Part shown: positions 1 to 11,823 of the stretch, piece by piece
How positions within the stretch are numbered: the first letter of the stretch is position 1
How the letters are laid out: every line of letters starts with the position of its first letter
NCBI GenBank assembly: GCA_030432025.1
Contig: JAUIIA010000009.1
Coordinates: 25,188 to 89,187 of the forward strand
Length of the DNA stretch: 64,000 nucleotides
Direction: 5' to 3'
Origin: Alphaproteobacteria bacterium
GTDB taxonomy: Bacteria > Pseudomonadota > Alphaproteobacteria > Micavibrionales > Micavibrionaceae
Notes under the pieces: generated by a model
Told to the model about the DNA's origin: nothing
Seen by the model: only the letters and a program-made list of their open reading frames with translations
The model's database searches: none
Position numbers and translations under genes: made by a program

Positions 1-312
1 ATGAAAAAAGAATTGGAGAACAGACGCGAGGAAGTAGCGCGTTGGCAGGAAGCTTTCGAAAAAGCGCAGGAGACAGCCCAGAAAGTCACCCTGCTTTTGG
101 AAGATAAGACGCAAGACGGGGCAGGGGAGTCCAAAACCGAGAAATGGGAAAATGCTTTCAAGAGCCTCGAAGACCGCATAGCGAATAAAGAGCAGGAAAG
201 CGAAAAGCAGATGAGCATCCTCAAACAGCGTGCGAATGAGCGTATTAAAAGGCTGCGCAGTGAGCTGGAAGAAGAGAAATCAAAGACATTTTGGCAAAAG
301 TTGTTCGGCTAG
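1..312 (+). CDS. Coiled-coil protein, probably 5'-truncated by the window edge
   Basis: The reading frame is open from the first base, so the ATG at position 1 may be an internal Met and the gene may begin outside the window. The 103 visible residues are almost entirely charged and helical (many Glu, Lys, Arg, Gln), typical of a long coiled coil, and end in FWQKLFG, a short aromatic tail seen on some cytoplasmic or membrane-peripheral coiled-coil proteins. There is no signal peptide, membrane segment or recognisable catalytic motif. A rho-independent terminator follows directly, so this is the last gene of its transcript. I do not recognise the family. Confidence 0.6.
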   Translation: MKKELENRREEVARWQEAFEKAQETAQKVTLLLEDKTQDGAGESKTEKWENAFKSLEDRIANKEQESEKQMSILKQRANERIKRLRSELEEEKSKTFWQKLFG

Positions 313-336
313 AAAGTCAAAAATACGGAGTAGGGG

Positions 337-368
337 AGGGCGTTTTCATCAAAACGCCCTTTGTTTTT
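337..368 (+). terminator. Rho-independent terminator
   Basis: A perfect 10-bp stem (AGGGCGTTTT with AAAACGCCCT) closes a 4-nt loop and is followed by TTGTTTTT. It lies 25 nt after the coiled-coil stop codon and before purT, separating the two transcripts. Confidence 0.9.
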
Positions 369-414
369 GCCTCACCAGCAGGCATATTTGCTCCCTAAGC
401 GAAGAGGAACAGAT

Positions 415-1596
415 ATGACCGTGATAGGAACACCGTTTACAGACACTGCCAAGAAAGTCCTGCTGTGCGGTTCGGGCGAATTGGGTAAAGAGGTCGTCAT
501 TGAGCTGAAAAGGCTGGGTGTCGAGGTGATTGCACTGGATTCATATGCAAATGCGCCCGCAATGCAGGTTGCTGACCGCGCTCACGTGCTCTCAATGCTT
601 GATAAAGACGCGCTGCGCGCTGTTATAGAGCAGGAAAAGCCGGATTTGATTGTTCCCGAAGTGGAAGCGATTGCTACGGACGTCTTGGTGGAAATGGAAG
701 CGGAGGGTTACACTGTCGTGCCGACCGCGAAAGCCGCGCAATTAACCATGAACCGTGAGGGCATCCGCCGATTAGCAGCAGAAGAGCTCGGTTTACCGAC
801 ATCGCCATATTATTTTTGCGACAGTTTTGATGAATTCAAGGCCGCAGCACAGTCTGTCGGCTATCCATGCGTTGTAAAACCGATCATGAGCTCCTCTGGC
901 AAAGGACAAAGCGTGTTGAAGTCAGATAAGGATCTGGAACATGCCTGGTCGTACGCGCAAGAAGGGGGCAGGGCAGGGGCCGGCCGTGTCATTGTCGAAG
1001 GGTTTATTGATTTTGACTATGAAATTACACTTTTAACGGTTTGCCATGTTGGTGGCACAAGTTTTTGCCAACCGATCGGACATAGACAGGAGGATGGTGA
1101 CTATCAGGAAAGTTGGCAACCGCAAGCGATGTCCAAAATAGCTTATAAAAAATCGCAGGATATCGCCGATAAAATTACCGAGGCCCTGGGCGGGTATGGT
1201 TTGTTCGGTGTAGAGCTTTTCATAAAAGGAGATAATGTCTATTTCAGTGAGGTCTCTCCACGGCCACATGATACCGGCATGGTCACGCTCATTTCTCAGA
1301 ATTTATCGGAGTTCGCATTGCATGCCCGTGCGTTTTTAGGACTGCCGATTCCGGAGATTGAGCAGTATGGTCCGGCGGCCTCTGCAGTTATTCTTGTCGA
1401 GGGTGAATCAAAAACAGTACGTTTCGAAAACATAAGCGACGCATTGTCACAGCCAGCAACAGATATAAGGTTTTTTGGTAAGCCTGAGGTGAGTGGGAAG
1501 CGGCGTATGGGTGTGGCTCTGGCCAAGGCGGAAACGGCGGAAAAAGCGACCGAAAAAGCCATTAAAACCGCCAAAAAAGTTAAAGTGGTACTTTAA
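415..1596 (+). CDS. purT: Formate-dependent phosphoribosylglycinamide formyltransferase (GAR transformylase 2)
   Basis: PurT makes formyl-GAR from GAR, formate and ATP in purine synthesis, a folate-independent alternative to PurN. The 393-residue product matches the family's usual length. It has an N-terminal nucleotide-binding region ([11 protein letters not shown] near residue 15), an ATP-grasp domain with the [14 protein letters not shown] loop, and the conserved [10 protein letters not shown] segment. I chose the ATG at 415 because AGAGGAAC sits 5-12 nt upstream and the mature N-terminus aligns with known PurT proteins; the longer frame from 361 would overlap the terminator. It is followed by about 120 nt of AT-rich sequence, so it is probably monocistronic. 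Confidence 0.95.
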   Translation: MTVIGTPFTDTAKKVLLCGSGELGKEVVIELKRLGVEVIALDSYANAPAMQVADRAHVLSMLDKDALRAVIEQEKPDLIVPEVEAIATDVLVEMEAEGYTVVPTAKAAQLTMNREGIRRLAAEELGLPTSPYYFCDSFDEFKAAAQSVGYPCVVKPIMSSSGKGQSVLKSDKDLEHAWSYAQEGGRAGAGRVIVEGFIDFDYEITLLTVCHVGGTSFCQPIGHRQEDGDYQESWQPQAMSKIAYKKSQDIADKITEALGGYGLFGVELFIKGDNVYFSEVSPRPHDTGMVTLISQNLSEFALHARAFLGLPIPEIEQYGPAASAVILVEGESKTVRFENISDALSQPATDIRFFGKPEVSGKRRMGVALAKAETAEKATEKAIKTAKKVKVVL

Positions 1597-1716
1597 GAGC
1601 AGGCTTTGCGCTTAAAGTGTTGAAAATAAATCAAAAAAACTTTTTTAGTGCGTTAAACGTAAAAGAATTTAAAAACATAGTGGTTATCTGAGATTCACAA
1701 TATTACACTTGTGCTT

Positions 1717-2295
1717 ATGAGCAGCAAAACACCTTTCGCTATCGCATCATCACTCGCAGTCGTAATCGTCCTGTTTATTGCGGGTATTGTTGTACCAAAT
1801 CTTTCGGCGGCATCTTCCGGATTTAGTCTCAAGACATTTAATTCGAATATTCCAAAGACGGAGCTGACACGAGCAGAGAACGAAGAAATCTTCGTATGGG
1901 TAGAAGAAGCGGCAGATGCAGTTATGAATGTCCGTGATCGCAAATATGGTGATTTCTTAGGTGATAATCGCAAATATTTCACCGATGCGGGCTGGAGAAG
2001 CTATTACAAAGCTCTGGAGGTTTCTCGTGTGCTGGACGGCGTTAAGAAGGGCACGATGGACATGTCGGCCACACTGGATGATACAGTCGGAACCCGTATT
2101 ATTTCGACAGAGCAGGCTGGGCAGACGTACTACTGGGCTAAAACACCGGTAACGTTAAAGTATGAAATGGAAGACAGCACAAAGGAGATGAAATCCGATT
2201 TTGTTGTGCTGATTACGTATCAGGATGGAAATCCGGGTATTGACCAGCTGATTATATTTCCGCGCGGTGAAGCCACGGTGCCTGTCGTTAAATAA
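1717..2295 (+). CDS. DotI/IcmL/TraM-like inner-membrane protein
   Basis: The 192-residue product has one N-terminal membrane segment (about residues 8-30) followed by a periplasmic domain. The spacing of FTDAGWRSYYKALEVS, the conserved Trp in YYWAKTPVTLKYE and the closing IDQLIIFPRG resemble the C-terminal domain of DotI/IcmL, an inner-membrane component of type IVB secretion systems that pairs with DotJ. No other dot/icm gene lies nearby, so this would be an orphan homologue. A GTG at 1711 is an alternative start; neither start has a clear ribosome-binding site. Family assignment is by remembered sequence pattern, hence moderate confidence; the role here is unknown. Confidence 0.6.
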   Translation: MSSKTPFAIASSLAVVIVLFIAGIVVPNLSAASSGFSLKTFNSNIPKTELTRAENEEIFVWVEEAADAVMNVRDRKYGDFLGDNRKYFTDAGWRSYYKALEVSRVLDGVKKGTMDMSATLDDTVGTRIISTEQAGQTYYWAKTPVTLKYEMEDSTKEMKSDFVVLITYQDGNPGIDQLIIFPRGEATVPVVK

Positions 2296-2343
2296 TCTAT
2301 AAAATCATGGACTGCTCATCTCAGCATGGCATAGTGCTGTGAT

Positions 2344-4706
<2,363 letters not shown>

Positions 4707-4715
4707 GGGACACCT

Positions 4716-5558
4716 ATGAAACTCGAAAAACAGCACGCCTGTTATGGCGGCACGATCAGCTATTACAGCCACGAAAGCGCCGAAACCAAAACACCGATGC
4801 GGTTCTCTTTGTTCTTGCCGCCGCATGCGGAGCAGGGGCCAGTGCCGTATGTTGTGTTTCTATCGGGCCTGACATGCACGGAAGATAACTTCACGACCAA
4901 GGCTTGCGCATATCAAAAAGCGGCTGAACTGGGGCTCGCTATTCTTGCGCCTGACACGTCACCGCGCGGCGGCGACGTCACCAATAGCGAGGACTATGAT
5001 CTGGGGCAGGGGGCCGGATTTTATCTAGATGCAACCCAAGAACCATGGGCCGAACATTTCCGCATGGAAAGCTATATCATCAAGGAGCTTCTGCCGGCGG
5101 TTGAGCAGGCATTCCCGCTTGATTCACAAAACAAGTCAATTACGGGTCATTCCATGGGCGGTCACGGTGCACTGACTCTCTATTTCAAATATCCCGCGAT
5201 GTTCAAAAGCTGTTCGGCGTTCTCACCGATCGTGGCACCGAGTCAGGTGCCATGGGGCCATAAGGCCTTTGGTGCATATTTGGGCGATAACGAGTCAGAA
5301 TGGGCCAAACATGACGCGAGCGTTTTGGTCGGGCAGGCCGAAAATGCGGGTCAAAATGCTGAAATCCTGCTTGATCAGGGGCTGGATGACCAGTTTTTGG
5401 AAGAACAGCTCAAGCCCGAGATTTTCGAAGAAGCCTGTAAGGCCGCAGGGCAGGCCTTAAGCGTGCGTAAGCATGAAGGCTATGATCATAGCTATTTCTT
5501 CATTCAGAGCTTTATTGATGACCATCTGGACTGGCATCAGCGCTATTTAAGCGCTTAA
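4716..5558 (+). CDS. fghA: S-formylglutathione hydrolase
   Basis: FghA (FrmB) is an esterase-D type alpha/beta hydrolase that cleaves S-formylglutathione to formate and glutathione, the step after FrmA. The 280-residue protein carries the nucleophile motif GHSMGGHGA (Ser about 146), the Asp in GLDDQFLE and the His in GYDHSYFF, all in the family's usual places, and the LSGLTCTEDNF oxyanion-hole region. AAGGGACACCT precedes the ATG. Its stop codon overlaps the stop of the convergent histidine kinase gene (shared TTAA), leaving no room for a terminator between the two transcripts. Confidence 0.95.
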   Translation: MKLEKQHACYGGTISYYSHESAETKTPMRFSLFLPPHAEQGPVPYVVFLSGLTCTEDNFTTKACAYQKAAELGLAILAPDTSPRGGDVTNSEDYDLGQGAGFYLDATQEPWAEHFRMESYIIKELLPAVEQAFPLDSQNKSITGHSMGGHGALTLYFKYPAMFKSCSAFSPIVAPSQVPWGHKAFGAYLGDNESEWAKHDASVLVGQAENAGQNAEILLDQGLDDQFLEEQLKPEIFEEACKAAGQALSVRKHEGYDHSYFFIQSFIDDHLDWHQRYLSA

Positions 5559-7150
5559 ACCGCCAATATCAGGGATAGTTTGAATTCTGCACCTTTTTCG
5601 GATGGTACGATTTCAATCTTCCCGTGATGGTTTTCGATAATGGACCGCACGATCTTCAGACCCAGACCCGTGCCGCCATCCTCCCGTTTAGTGGTAAAGA
5701 ACGGCGTAAAAATTTTCTCGATATTGGCTTCGGAAATGCCCGCGCCATCATCGGTCAGTGTAAGATGCATTTTACGTTTGCGCTTTTTATGTGCGATATG
5801 CACCGCATTTGCACCATGTTGGAATGAGTTCTCAATCAGATTGGCGAGAATGGTTTCCAGATATTCAGGGGCCATGAGTATCGGTGGTGCATCTTCGGCA
5901 ACCGAGTCATATGTCACAGCAAATTTGGCGCTTTTATAACGGGTCTGCACCTTTTCCAAGATATCATTGAGAGCACATGTCTCCGGCCCGGGTTCCAGAT
6001 TATCGGCCTTCGCTAGTTCTAATAATCGGTTCACAAGACGCTTCAGACGCTCCGTGTCCTGCATAATATTGCTGAGGAACTTCTCTTTTTTCTCGGGGTC
6101 CATCTCATCGATATGCTCGCTCAGCAACTCGGCCGCACCCTGAATACTGGTCAGCGGGGTTTTGAATTCGTGAGAGACATGCATCGAGAAGTCGCGGATA
6201 TATTCGCCGCGCTCCTGCAGCTCCTTCGCCATCTGGCTAAATCCGCGGGAAAGCTGGTCAATCTCCGTAATCATCGGGTCTTCGATCGGTTCGATGGTTT
6301 TGATCTCGCCTGTCGCAAAACGGTAGGTCTGGCGCAATAGCTTTTGCAGCGGGCCGACCACGGCGTAACTCATTAACAGGCCGAGCGTAAGGGCGATCAT
6401 GATCAATACGGCACTGGCAAAGGCAACCGTTTCGCGTTCCGCATAAAGGTGCTTGAGGATGTTCTGCGGTGTGCGGGATAAATAGACAATGCCCCAGACC
6501 CGTCCTTCATGAATAACGGGGTAGGCGATGAAAACGCGAATATAGGCCCCGCGGCTGATCGAGGCGAGGGCGGGTTGCGGATTATCTGTCAGGCGGTCGC
6601 GGATCACACTTTCATACGCACCTTCCATGGCGCGGCTGACCTCGAAAATATGCGAAAAATCCAGCTCTTCATCCTGCCTGCTTGCGACGACTTTGCCGTC
6701 ATAATCCAGAATAATCATGCCCGCCAAGGTCGTTTTTTGTGCTTCGGTCATAATGTCGAGCAGCTTGCCTCCTGCCTTTTTTGCAGCTGCATCGGCCGGT
6801 TCTGTTGACGGGTTACCATCGGGGCGGGGTGGCCTGATTTTGGTTTGGGATAATGTCGCGGTCGGGAAAATCGGTGTGTAATACTCATCGACGGGGACGA
6901 TATTGGCAGGGTCTGCACGGCGGCCATAATGGCGCGTATCCTTGATCTCGGCTTGCACATATTCCTTGTACATAGAACCTATAACAGCGGCTTGTGCGAT
7001 CAATTCGACTTCGGTTTTTTCAACCAACTCGTTTTCGTAGAAACGGAAAACCGCAACACCCAGAATAGGCAGGATCAGAACCGTCATGTTCATGATCAGC
7101 AACATTGTGCGCAAGCGCACTGTATGGGTTTGTTTTTTGCGGCGGCTCAT
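5555..7150 (-). CDS. Sensor histidine kinase of the exosortase cluster
   Basis: The 531-residue kinase has a transmembrane segment at about 13-36, a periplasmic sensor region of about 200 residues, a second membrane segment at about 242-264, HAMP, a HisKA domain with the phospho-acceptor in VSHEFKTPLTS (His about 327), and a HATPase domain with N (LIENSFQHG), G1 (DDGAGI) and G2 (GGTGLGLKI) boxes. Overall it resembles CreC-type kinases and those of the dedicated sortase system. It begins in an ATGA overlap with the response regulator gene and is the last gene of the cluster. The signal is unknown; position suggests it senses envelope state or the VIT/VWA target. Confidence 0.92.
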   Translation of the reverse strand: MSRRKKQTHTVRLRTMLLIMNMTVLILPILGVAVFRFYENELVEKTEVELIAQAAVIGSMYKEYVQAEIKDTRHYGRRADPANIVPVDEYYTPIFPTATLSQTKIRPPRPDGNPSTEPADAAAKKAGGKLLDIMTEAQKTTLAGMIILDYDGKVVASRQDEELDFSHIFEVSRAMEGAYESVIRDRLTDNPQPALASISRGAYIRVFIAYPVIHEGRVWGIVYLSRTPQNILKHLYAERETVAFASAVLIMIALTLGLLMSYAVVGPLQKLLRQTYRFATGEIKTIEPIEDPMITEIDQLSRGFSQMAKELQERGEYIRDFSMHVSHEFKTPLTSIQGAAELLSEHIDEMDPEKKEKFLSNIMQDTERLKRLVNRLLELAKADNLEPGPETCALNDILEKVQTRYKSAKFAVTYDSVAEDAPPILMAPEYLETILANLIENSFQHGANAVHIAHKKRKRKMHLTLTDDGAGISEANIEKIFTPFFTTKREDGGTGLGLKIVRSIIENHHGKIEIVPSEKGAEFKLSLILAV

Positions 7151-7833
7151 ACTTTCAGTTTATAGCCAACCCCGTGCAGGGTTTCTATAAGTGTTTCGCA
7201 TCCTTGAGCGGCAAATTTCTGACGAATATGGCGGATATGGCTGTCGATGGTGCGGTCACTGACATGAATATTGTGGTCATAGGCCATGTCGATGATCTGA
7301 TCGCGCGTATAGACCAACTCTGGATTTTGCAGCAAACCGTTGAGAATACTGAACTCCTTCGCCGTCAGGGCAATGGCCTCACCATCCCAGCTCACGGCGT
7401 GCTGGAGCGGGTCGAGCGTCAGCTTGCCGCGATTGATAACACCTTGGTTGTCGTTGCTTGAGGCTTTGGGTTGGCAACGTTTCAGAATGGCTTTGACCCG
7501 TGCGACCATTTCCCGCGTGCTGAACGGTTTGGGCAGGTAATCATCCGCACCCAGCTCAAGCCCCAGGATACGGTCGATCTCTTCATCACGGGAGGAGAGG
7601 AACAAGATCGGGATATCAGAGTCTTTGCGCAAAGTCTTACATAGCTCTAATCCGTCCATTTCAGGCATATTGATGTCCAGAACAATCAGATCGTAAGAAC
7701 CGCTCGTGAAGGTTTTAAGAGCCTGTGCGCCATCCTCGGCTTGTGTCGTTTTCATACCGGCATTTTCGAGGGCGAAGACAATCACTTCACGAATATGCGG
7801 GTCGTCATCTACAACGAGGATGGATTTAGGCAT
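7147..7833 (-). CDS. OmpR/CreB-type response regulator of the exosortase cluster
   Basis: A 228-residue regulator with an N-terminal receiver domain (acidic DDD at 9-11, phospho-acceptor Asp about 53 in VLDINMPEMDG, Lys in YLPKPFS) and a C-terminal winged-helix DNA-binding domain of the OmpR class ending in the ETLHGVGYKL motif. The ATG at 7833 is preferred over the frame's upstream extension because AAGGAG lies 9 nt before it and the receiver begins immediately. It is followed by the kinase through an ATGA overlap and lies 55 nt after the VIT/VWA gene, so it may be in the same operon or have its own promoter. Its targets probably include this cluster (inference). Confidence 0.94.
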   Translation of the reverse strand: MPKSILVVDDDPHIREVIVFALENAGMKTTQAEDGAQALKTFTSGSYDLIVLDINMPEMDGLELCKTLRKDSDIPILFLSSRDEEIDRILGLELGADDYLPKPFSTREMVARVKAILKRCQPKASSNDNQGVINRGKLTLDPLQHAVSWDGEAIALTAKEFSILNGLLQNPELVYTRDQIIDMAYDHNIHVSDRTIDSHIRHIRQKFAAQGCETLIETLHGVGYKLKV

Positions 7834-7888
7834 CTGCAGGCTCCTTAGCTGTCTTATGATAAAGTTGTTCTTTCGAAGGTCAAAGCCT

Positions 7889-10006
7889 TTATGCATGGGC
7901 GAACCGCTTCTTCTTGCGGCGTCTCGCGGCATAGGCACACGCGCCGAGGATCGCCATTCCACCCAAAGTTCCGGGTTCGGGAACGGATCCGCCGTTAAAG
8001 CTGGCGGGGTAGGCAGCTTGCGTTACGCCTTTGACCATTGGCAACGGAATATTCTTATCCGCGGCCGCTTCAGGATTCTTGTTGTATACTTTCTTTGATA
8101 CCGAAATGAAGGATGTCCATTTTGTGAGCAGGGAATAGTCTAGCCCGAGATCGACAACTTTCTCCTTCAACGCATCTTCGCTTAAACCGCTAACACGCTT
8201 ACCGCCGGGACGCTTGATATCACGCATATGATCGGCGATGCGTGAACGCGCCCACATCATGCTGATCGGTGTGCGCTCATTATTATCATTCGATGCTTTC
8301 GGCAATGTGACCTGTAGGGGGAGGGTGCCTTCACGGCCGCGCACTTTACCCTCAACATTGATTGTATGCGTTCCTGTACCCGTAAAACGGCCCTGAATGC
8401 GTATGGAGTCACCCGCGAACAGGTCGGGAATAACATCGGGTGTGACATCGCTGACCTGCATATTCCCCCAATCGATATTGATATCGGTGAGGACAGGGGA
8501 CTCCAGCTTCTTCGCCAACATCATTGCCACTTCTTCGGGCTCTTCGGTCGGGTCGATATAGCGCGCGAAACCACGGCCCGTGCGGCCCATTTCATCCAGC
8601 AAGTAACGGTTTACACCCGAACCCACACCGAAAGCATAGATGCGGGCATTGCCGATTTTCTCGTTAATCTGAGTGAGGACGCGGGATTCATTGCCGATAT
8701 AACCATCGGTCAGGAAGACAACAATCCGCATAGTGCTGGGGGCAGGGGGCATGGCAAATGCCTGATCAATTGCGCCCGGAATTTCGGTGCCGCCGCTTGC
8801 GTATAGCCCTTGCACAAAACTCAAGCCGTTGCGTTTGTTTTCTTCGGTCGCCAGCACAGGCGCACTCGTGAATTCGGTCGCGTTATGGCTGAAACGGATG
8901 ATGCGGAAATAATCATCGGGGCGCAGCGTTTTAATCGCATGGCGCATGAAGGTTTTGCTGGCATCCATCGGGTAACCGCTCATTGACCCTGACGTATCGA
9001 GCACAAACACCATTTCGCGCGGTGTGACTTGTGCGGCCTTAGGCGCCGCAGGCGGCTCGAGCATCAGGCTAAAGAACCCGCCTCTTGCTTCCTTTTCGGC
9101 GATAAAACCCGCTTCGGTCAGCGCACCGCTTAAACCATAGCGCAGGACAAAGTCACGGTTATCGATGGTGCGGCCCTTCGCCAGAGTAATTACGGACTTG
9201 GTGCGGTCACTGCCGACATGGTCGACATCAATCGCATGCGTATCGCTGTAGGCGTTTTTGATGCTGATATCGCTCTCCAGAATGACTTTGATGGAGACGC
9301 GTTCTTTCTCGATTGATTTGGGAATATCAACACCGGCCGTTTCGGGATATTCGGGCATCTCTTCCAGCTCCCATTGCCCGAACGGCGATGTGCTGGTGCT
9401 TTGTTGTTTGCCGAAAACTTCGCCGTTATCAACGACATCAGGTGCTTCACCATTGCCGAGGGGTTCATAACGCGGGCCGACAATGAGCGGCACGACCAGT
9501 TCATAATCACCATCCACTTTCGGAATGGCTTGCGTGTATTTCAGCGTGATTTTGATCGGCAATCCCGGCATTAAATTTGCCAGATTTTGCGTGAACATAT
9601 TGGGTCGGTGCTGGGTAAGGAGTGCGGCTGCCTTTCCTTCCGATTTGGCTTTTTCGAAGGTTTTTTTGGCTTCCTCCTTTCGCTTTATTTGAGCCTCCAC
9701 AATTTCATCGCCTACTTCCATAGTCATGGCATAGACAGCCGCACTCTTATTCATCGGGAACAGATATTTGGCGTTCAGCGGCTCTTCGAGAGGGTTGGCA
9801 AAGGTTTGCACAATCTCGACATTCGCGACATCGCCTTGAATATATGCAGTCACATCGACTTTCAGTGTGGGGAAATTGATCGTTTTCCCGTCGACTTGTG
9901 CCTGCACGGTTCCTGCCAGATCATGTATATCCGGCCCGATTGCATGTGCGGGATTGTTCCCGAACATGATGAAACAAATTGTAAAAAGTGATCCTATGCG
10001 TCTCAT
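7889..10006 (-). CDS. VIT/VWA-domain surface protein with PEP-CTERM sorting signal
   Basis: The 705-residue protein starts with a signal peptide (cleavage near AHA at 20-22), then a VIT domain (about 25-165, with the EGKAAALLTQHRPNMFTQ segment usual in this family), a linker, and a VWA domain (about 331-500) with the MIDAS motif DTSGSMS. It ends with a PEP-CTERM signal: VPEPGTLGG, a short hydrophobic helix and the basic run RRRKKKR. It closely resembles the target protein of the proteobacterial dedicated sortase system, but with a PEP-CTERM tail instead of an LPXTG-like one. The ATG at 10006 overlaps the exosortase stop as ATGA and follows GGAAGGAC, so the transpeptidase and its presumed substrate are translationally coupled. 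Confidence 0.92.
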   Translation of the reverse strand: MRRIGSLFTICFIMFGNNPAHAIGPDIHDLAGTVQAQVDGKTINFPTLKVDVTAYIQGDVANVEIVQTFANPLEEPLNAKYLFPMNKSAAVYAMTMEVGDEIVEAQIKRKEEAKKTFEKAKSEGKAAALLTQHRPNMFTQNLANLMPGLPIKITLKYTQAIPKVDGDYELVVPLIVGPRYEPLGNGEAPDVVDNGEVFGKQQSTSTSPFGQWELEEMPEYPETAGVDIPKSIEKERVSIKVILESDISIKNAYSDTHAIDVDHVGSDRTKSVITLAKGRTIDNRDFVLRYGLSGALTEAGFIAEKEARGGFFSLMLEPPAAPKAAQVTPREMVFVLDTSGSMSGYPMDASKTFMRHAIKTLRPDDYFRIIRFSHNATEFTSAPVLATEENKRNGLSFVQGLYASGGTEIPGAIDQAFAMPPAPSTMRIVVFLTDGYIGNESRVLTQINEKIGNARIYAFGVGSGVNRYLLDEMGRTGRGFARYIDPTEEPEEVAMMLAKKLESPVLTDINIDWGNMQVSDVTPDVIPDLFAGDSIRIQGRFTGTGTHTINVEGKVRGREGTLPLQVTLPKASNDNNERTPISMMWARSRIADHMRDIKRPGGKRVSGLSEDALKEKVVDLGLDYSLLTKWTSFISVSKKVYNKNPEAAADKNIPLPMVKGVTQAAYPASFNGGSVPEPGTLGGMAILGACAYAARRRKKKRFAHA

Positions 10007-11586
10007 GGTGAGTGTCCTTCCATTGCGAGTTGAATTGATTGAGATGCGGGTGATAATTCCAATGCCGCTATAACGGCATGGTCGAATTGCGCGGTGCTGC
10101 CCGGTGCTGCATCCCAAGATGAGATACGCTGCACGGCGGTCCATGTTGTGTGCTCACCATTCATCCAGAGCCAGACGGCTTCGGCGACATTCGTGGTAAT
10201 TACGCTTTGATCTTCGGAAATAAAACTGACGGCGATGCGGTAACTTTGCCCAAGCGGGTCGGTAGCCTTGTAAATGGCGGTTGGAATGCCTGCGTAATCT
10301 ACGCCCTTGTATTCAACTTTCATCCCAAGTCCGCGTAAACATTCGTCAGGTGCATGAAGGTGGCGCAACGGTGCGGATGTGCGCACCAGCATTAAGCCGT
10401 GATCTCCATACTGGGCTTTTTGCGCACTGCCGCCATACTGCGTGAAGTAGGCTGCTTCTTTAGGCAAAAGTGGAATGCCTTGCGCATGTGCACTATTCAG
10501 CATTGAAGGCACGACGAGCGGGATATCGCGTTTGGCTACATCTACCGCTTCACGTGGCAGATTGACGATGAGAAGGGCGCTCAGAACAGCCATCCAGGCC
10601 ATGGCTATTCTGAGCGGTTGAGGCTGGGACTTTTCTTGGAGGGAGTGGGGGGTTAGCCACCAGCCATCTTTGCGTAACGAGGAAGGCACGACCCAGACAG
10701 CGCGGTCCAGAACGCTGTGCAAATGTTTGGGGCTACGTGCAAATTTTTGTGAAATCCAGAATATTGGCAGGCTGCCGAGAGCCAGAAAGACCAGCCCTAG
10801 GATGTCATGCGTCGGTTGCGCCATCACGTCCAGACCGCCGATCAACTGCGGGTAGGCAATAAAGGAGGCAAGCGCGGTAATGCGGATGACGTTCATGGCA
10901 TAGGCGGCCGCTACGGTCACCAGCAGGCCGATAAAGGCATGTTTGATGGTCAGTCTGGAAAACGCGGCGCAGATGAAAAATAAACAAAGCATCAGCAAAA
11001 ACGACCGCGCACCGGAGCAGGGGAGGTCGACCAATACATCCTGGGTATCGATCAAAATGCGAATGCCCGAACATTGCACCTTTTCAAACATACCGCTTAG
11101 GACGGAACACGCACCATCAGCCGACAGGTGTTGCAGACCGTAGCCGATGGTGCGTTGGAGTACCCGTTCGAGGGGTAGTGAAAAACCGAAAGTAATAGCC
11201 AGCCACAATGGTGACAGTGCGCGCTTGCGTTTGTTTAATCCGCACAGGGTTGCGAGTGCGAAGACATCGATGATCAGTGTGAGCGCGCCGATGATATTGA
11301 TTGCGAAAACCTGTCCGAGCAGCCTGACAAATGCCGAACCGCCCAACAGTAAAAGCGGCAGTTTAGGGTTGATCGGCTTGTGTGAAAGCTTCGGGCTTGA
11401 GGCGCTCCAGAAGAACATCGCTGCGCATAAACCGAACACGAACACGCCTTGTGAGTCATAGGACGGGTCCGTCCATGTTTGCGTTAACCACAAGACAGGA
11501 TGGTATGCCAGTATCGCGGCCGCCAACCCGAAACATAGATGCATCGGGCTGGTGTTTGTTCTGAAATATGTGATTAACGATCCCAT
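10003..11586 (-). CDS. Exosortase with C-terminal EpsI-like domain
   Basis: Exosortases are polytopic inner-membrane cysteine enzymes thought to cleave PEP-CTERM proteins for transfer to the cell surface. This 527-residue protein has about eight hydrophobic segments and the family's active-site set: Cys about 190 in DLPCSGARSF, Arg about 235 in NVIRITALA, and His about 260 in PTHDILG. After residue 300 comes one more membrane segment and a periplasmic region with HLHAPDECLRGLGM, typical of the EpsI/DUF3485 domain that is fused to some exosortases. It heads a four-gene minus-strand set and overlaps its probable substrate gene. A subtype such as XrtT is possible but I cannot assign it without model searches. 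Confidence 0.88.
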   Translation of the reverse strand: MGSLITYFRTNTSPMHLCFGLAAAILAYHPVLWLTQTWTDPSYDSQGVFVFGLCAAMFFWSASSPKLSHKPINPKLPLLLLGGSAFVRLLGQVFAINIIGALTLIIDVFALATLCGLNKRKRALSPLWLAITFGFSLPLERVLQRTIGYGLQHLSADGACSVLSGMFEKVQCSGIRILIDTQDVLVDLPCSGARSFLLMLCLFFICAAFSRLTIKHAFIGLLVTVAAAYAMNVIRITALASFIAYPQLIGGLDVMAQPTHDILGLVFLALGSLPIFWISQKFARSPKHLHSVLDRAVWVVPSSLRKDGWWLTPHSLQEKSQPQPLRIAMAWMAVLSALLIVNLPREAVDVAKRDIPLVVPSMLNSAHAQGIPLLPKEAAYFTQYGGSAQKAQYGDHGLMLVRTSAPLRHLHAPDECLRGLGMKVEYKGVDYAGIPTAIYKATDPLGQSYRIAVSFISEDQSVITTNVAEAVWLWMNGEHTTWTAVQRISSWDAAPGSTAQFDHAVIAALELSPASQSIQLAMEGHSP

Positions 11587-11823
11587 ACTTCTTTATAGGA
11601 AGACCATGTGCAGTGAGTATGATGAGCGCGATGATTTATAGCTCAAAATTTTTGCAAAAAATGTGCAGACATACACCCAAAACCATTAATGATGCATTTT
11701 GAGATTGCTTCCATACGACCGTAATCCGTTGGTGGAAAAGCTTCTCCGTTTAATAGCCTAAAGTGTAAGCTTAATTTATGCGCTTTCGCCAACTACTAGG
11801 GCTAACTCAAACGGGAGGTCAAT

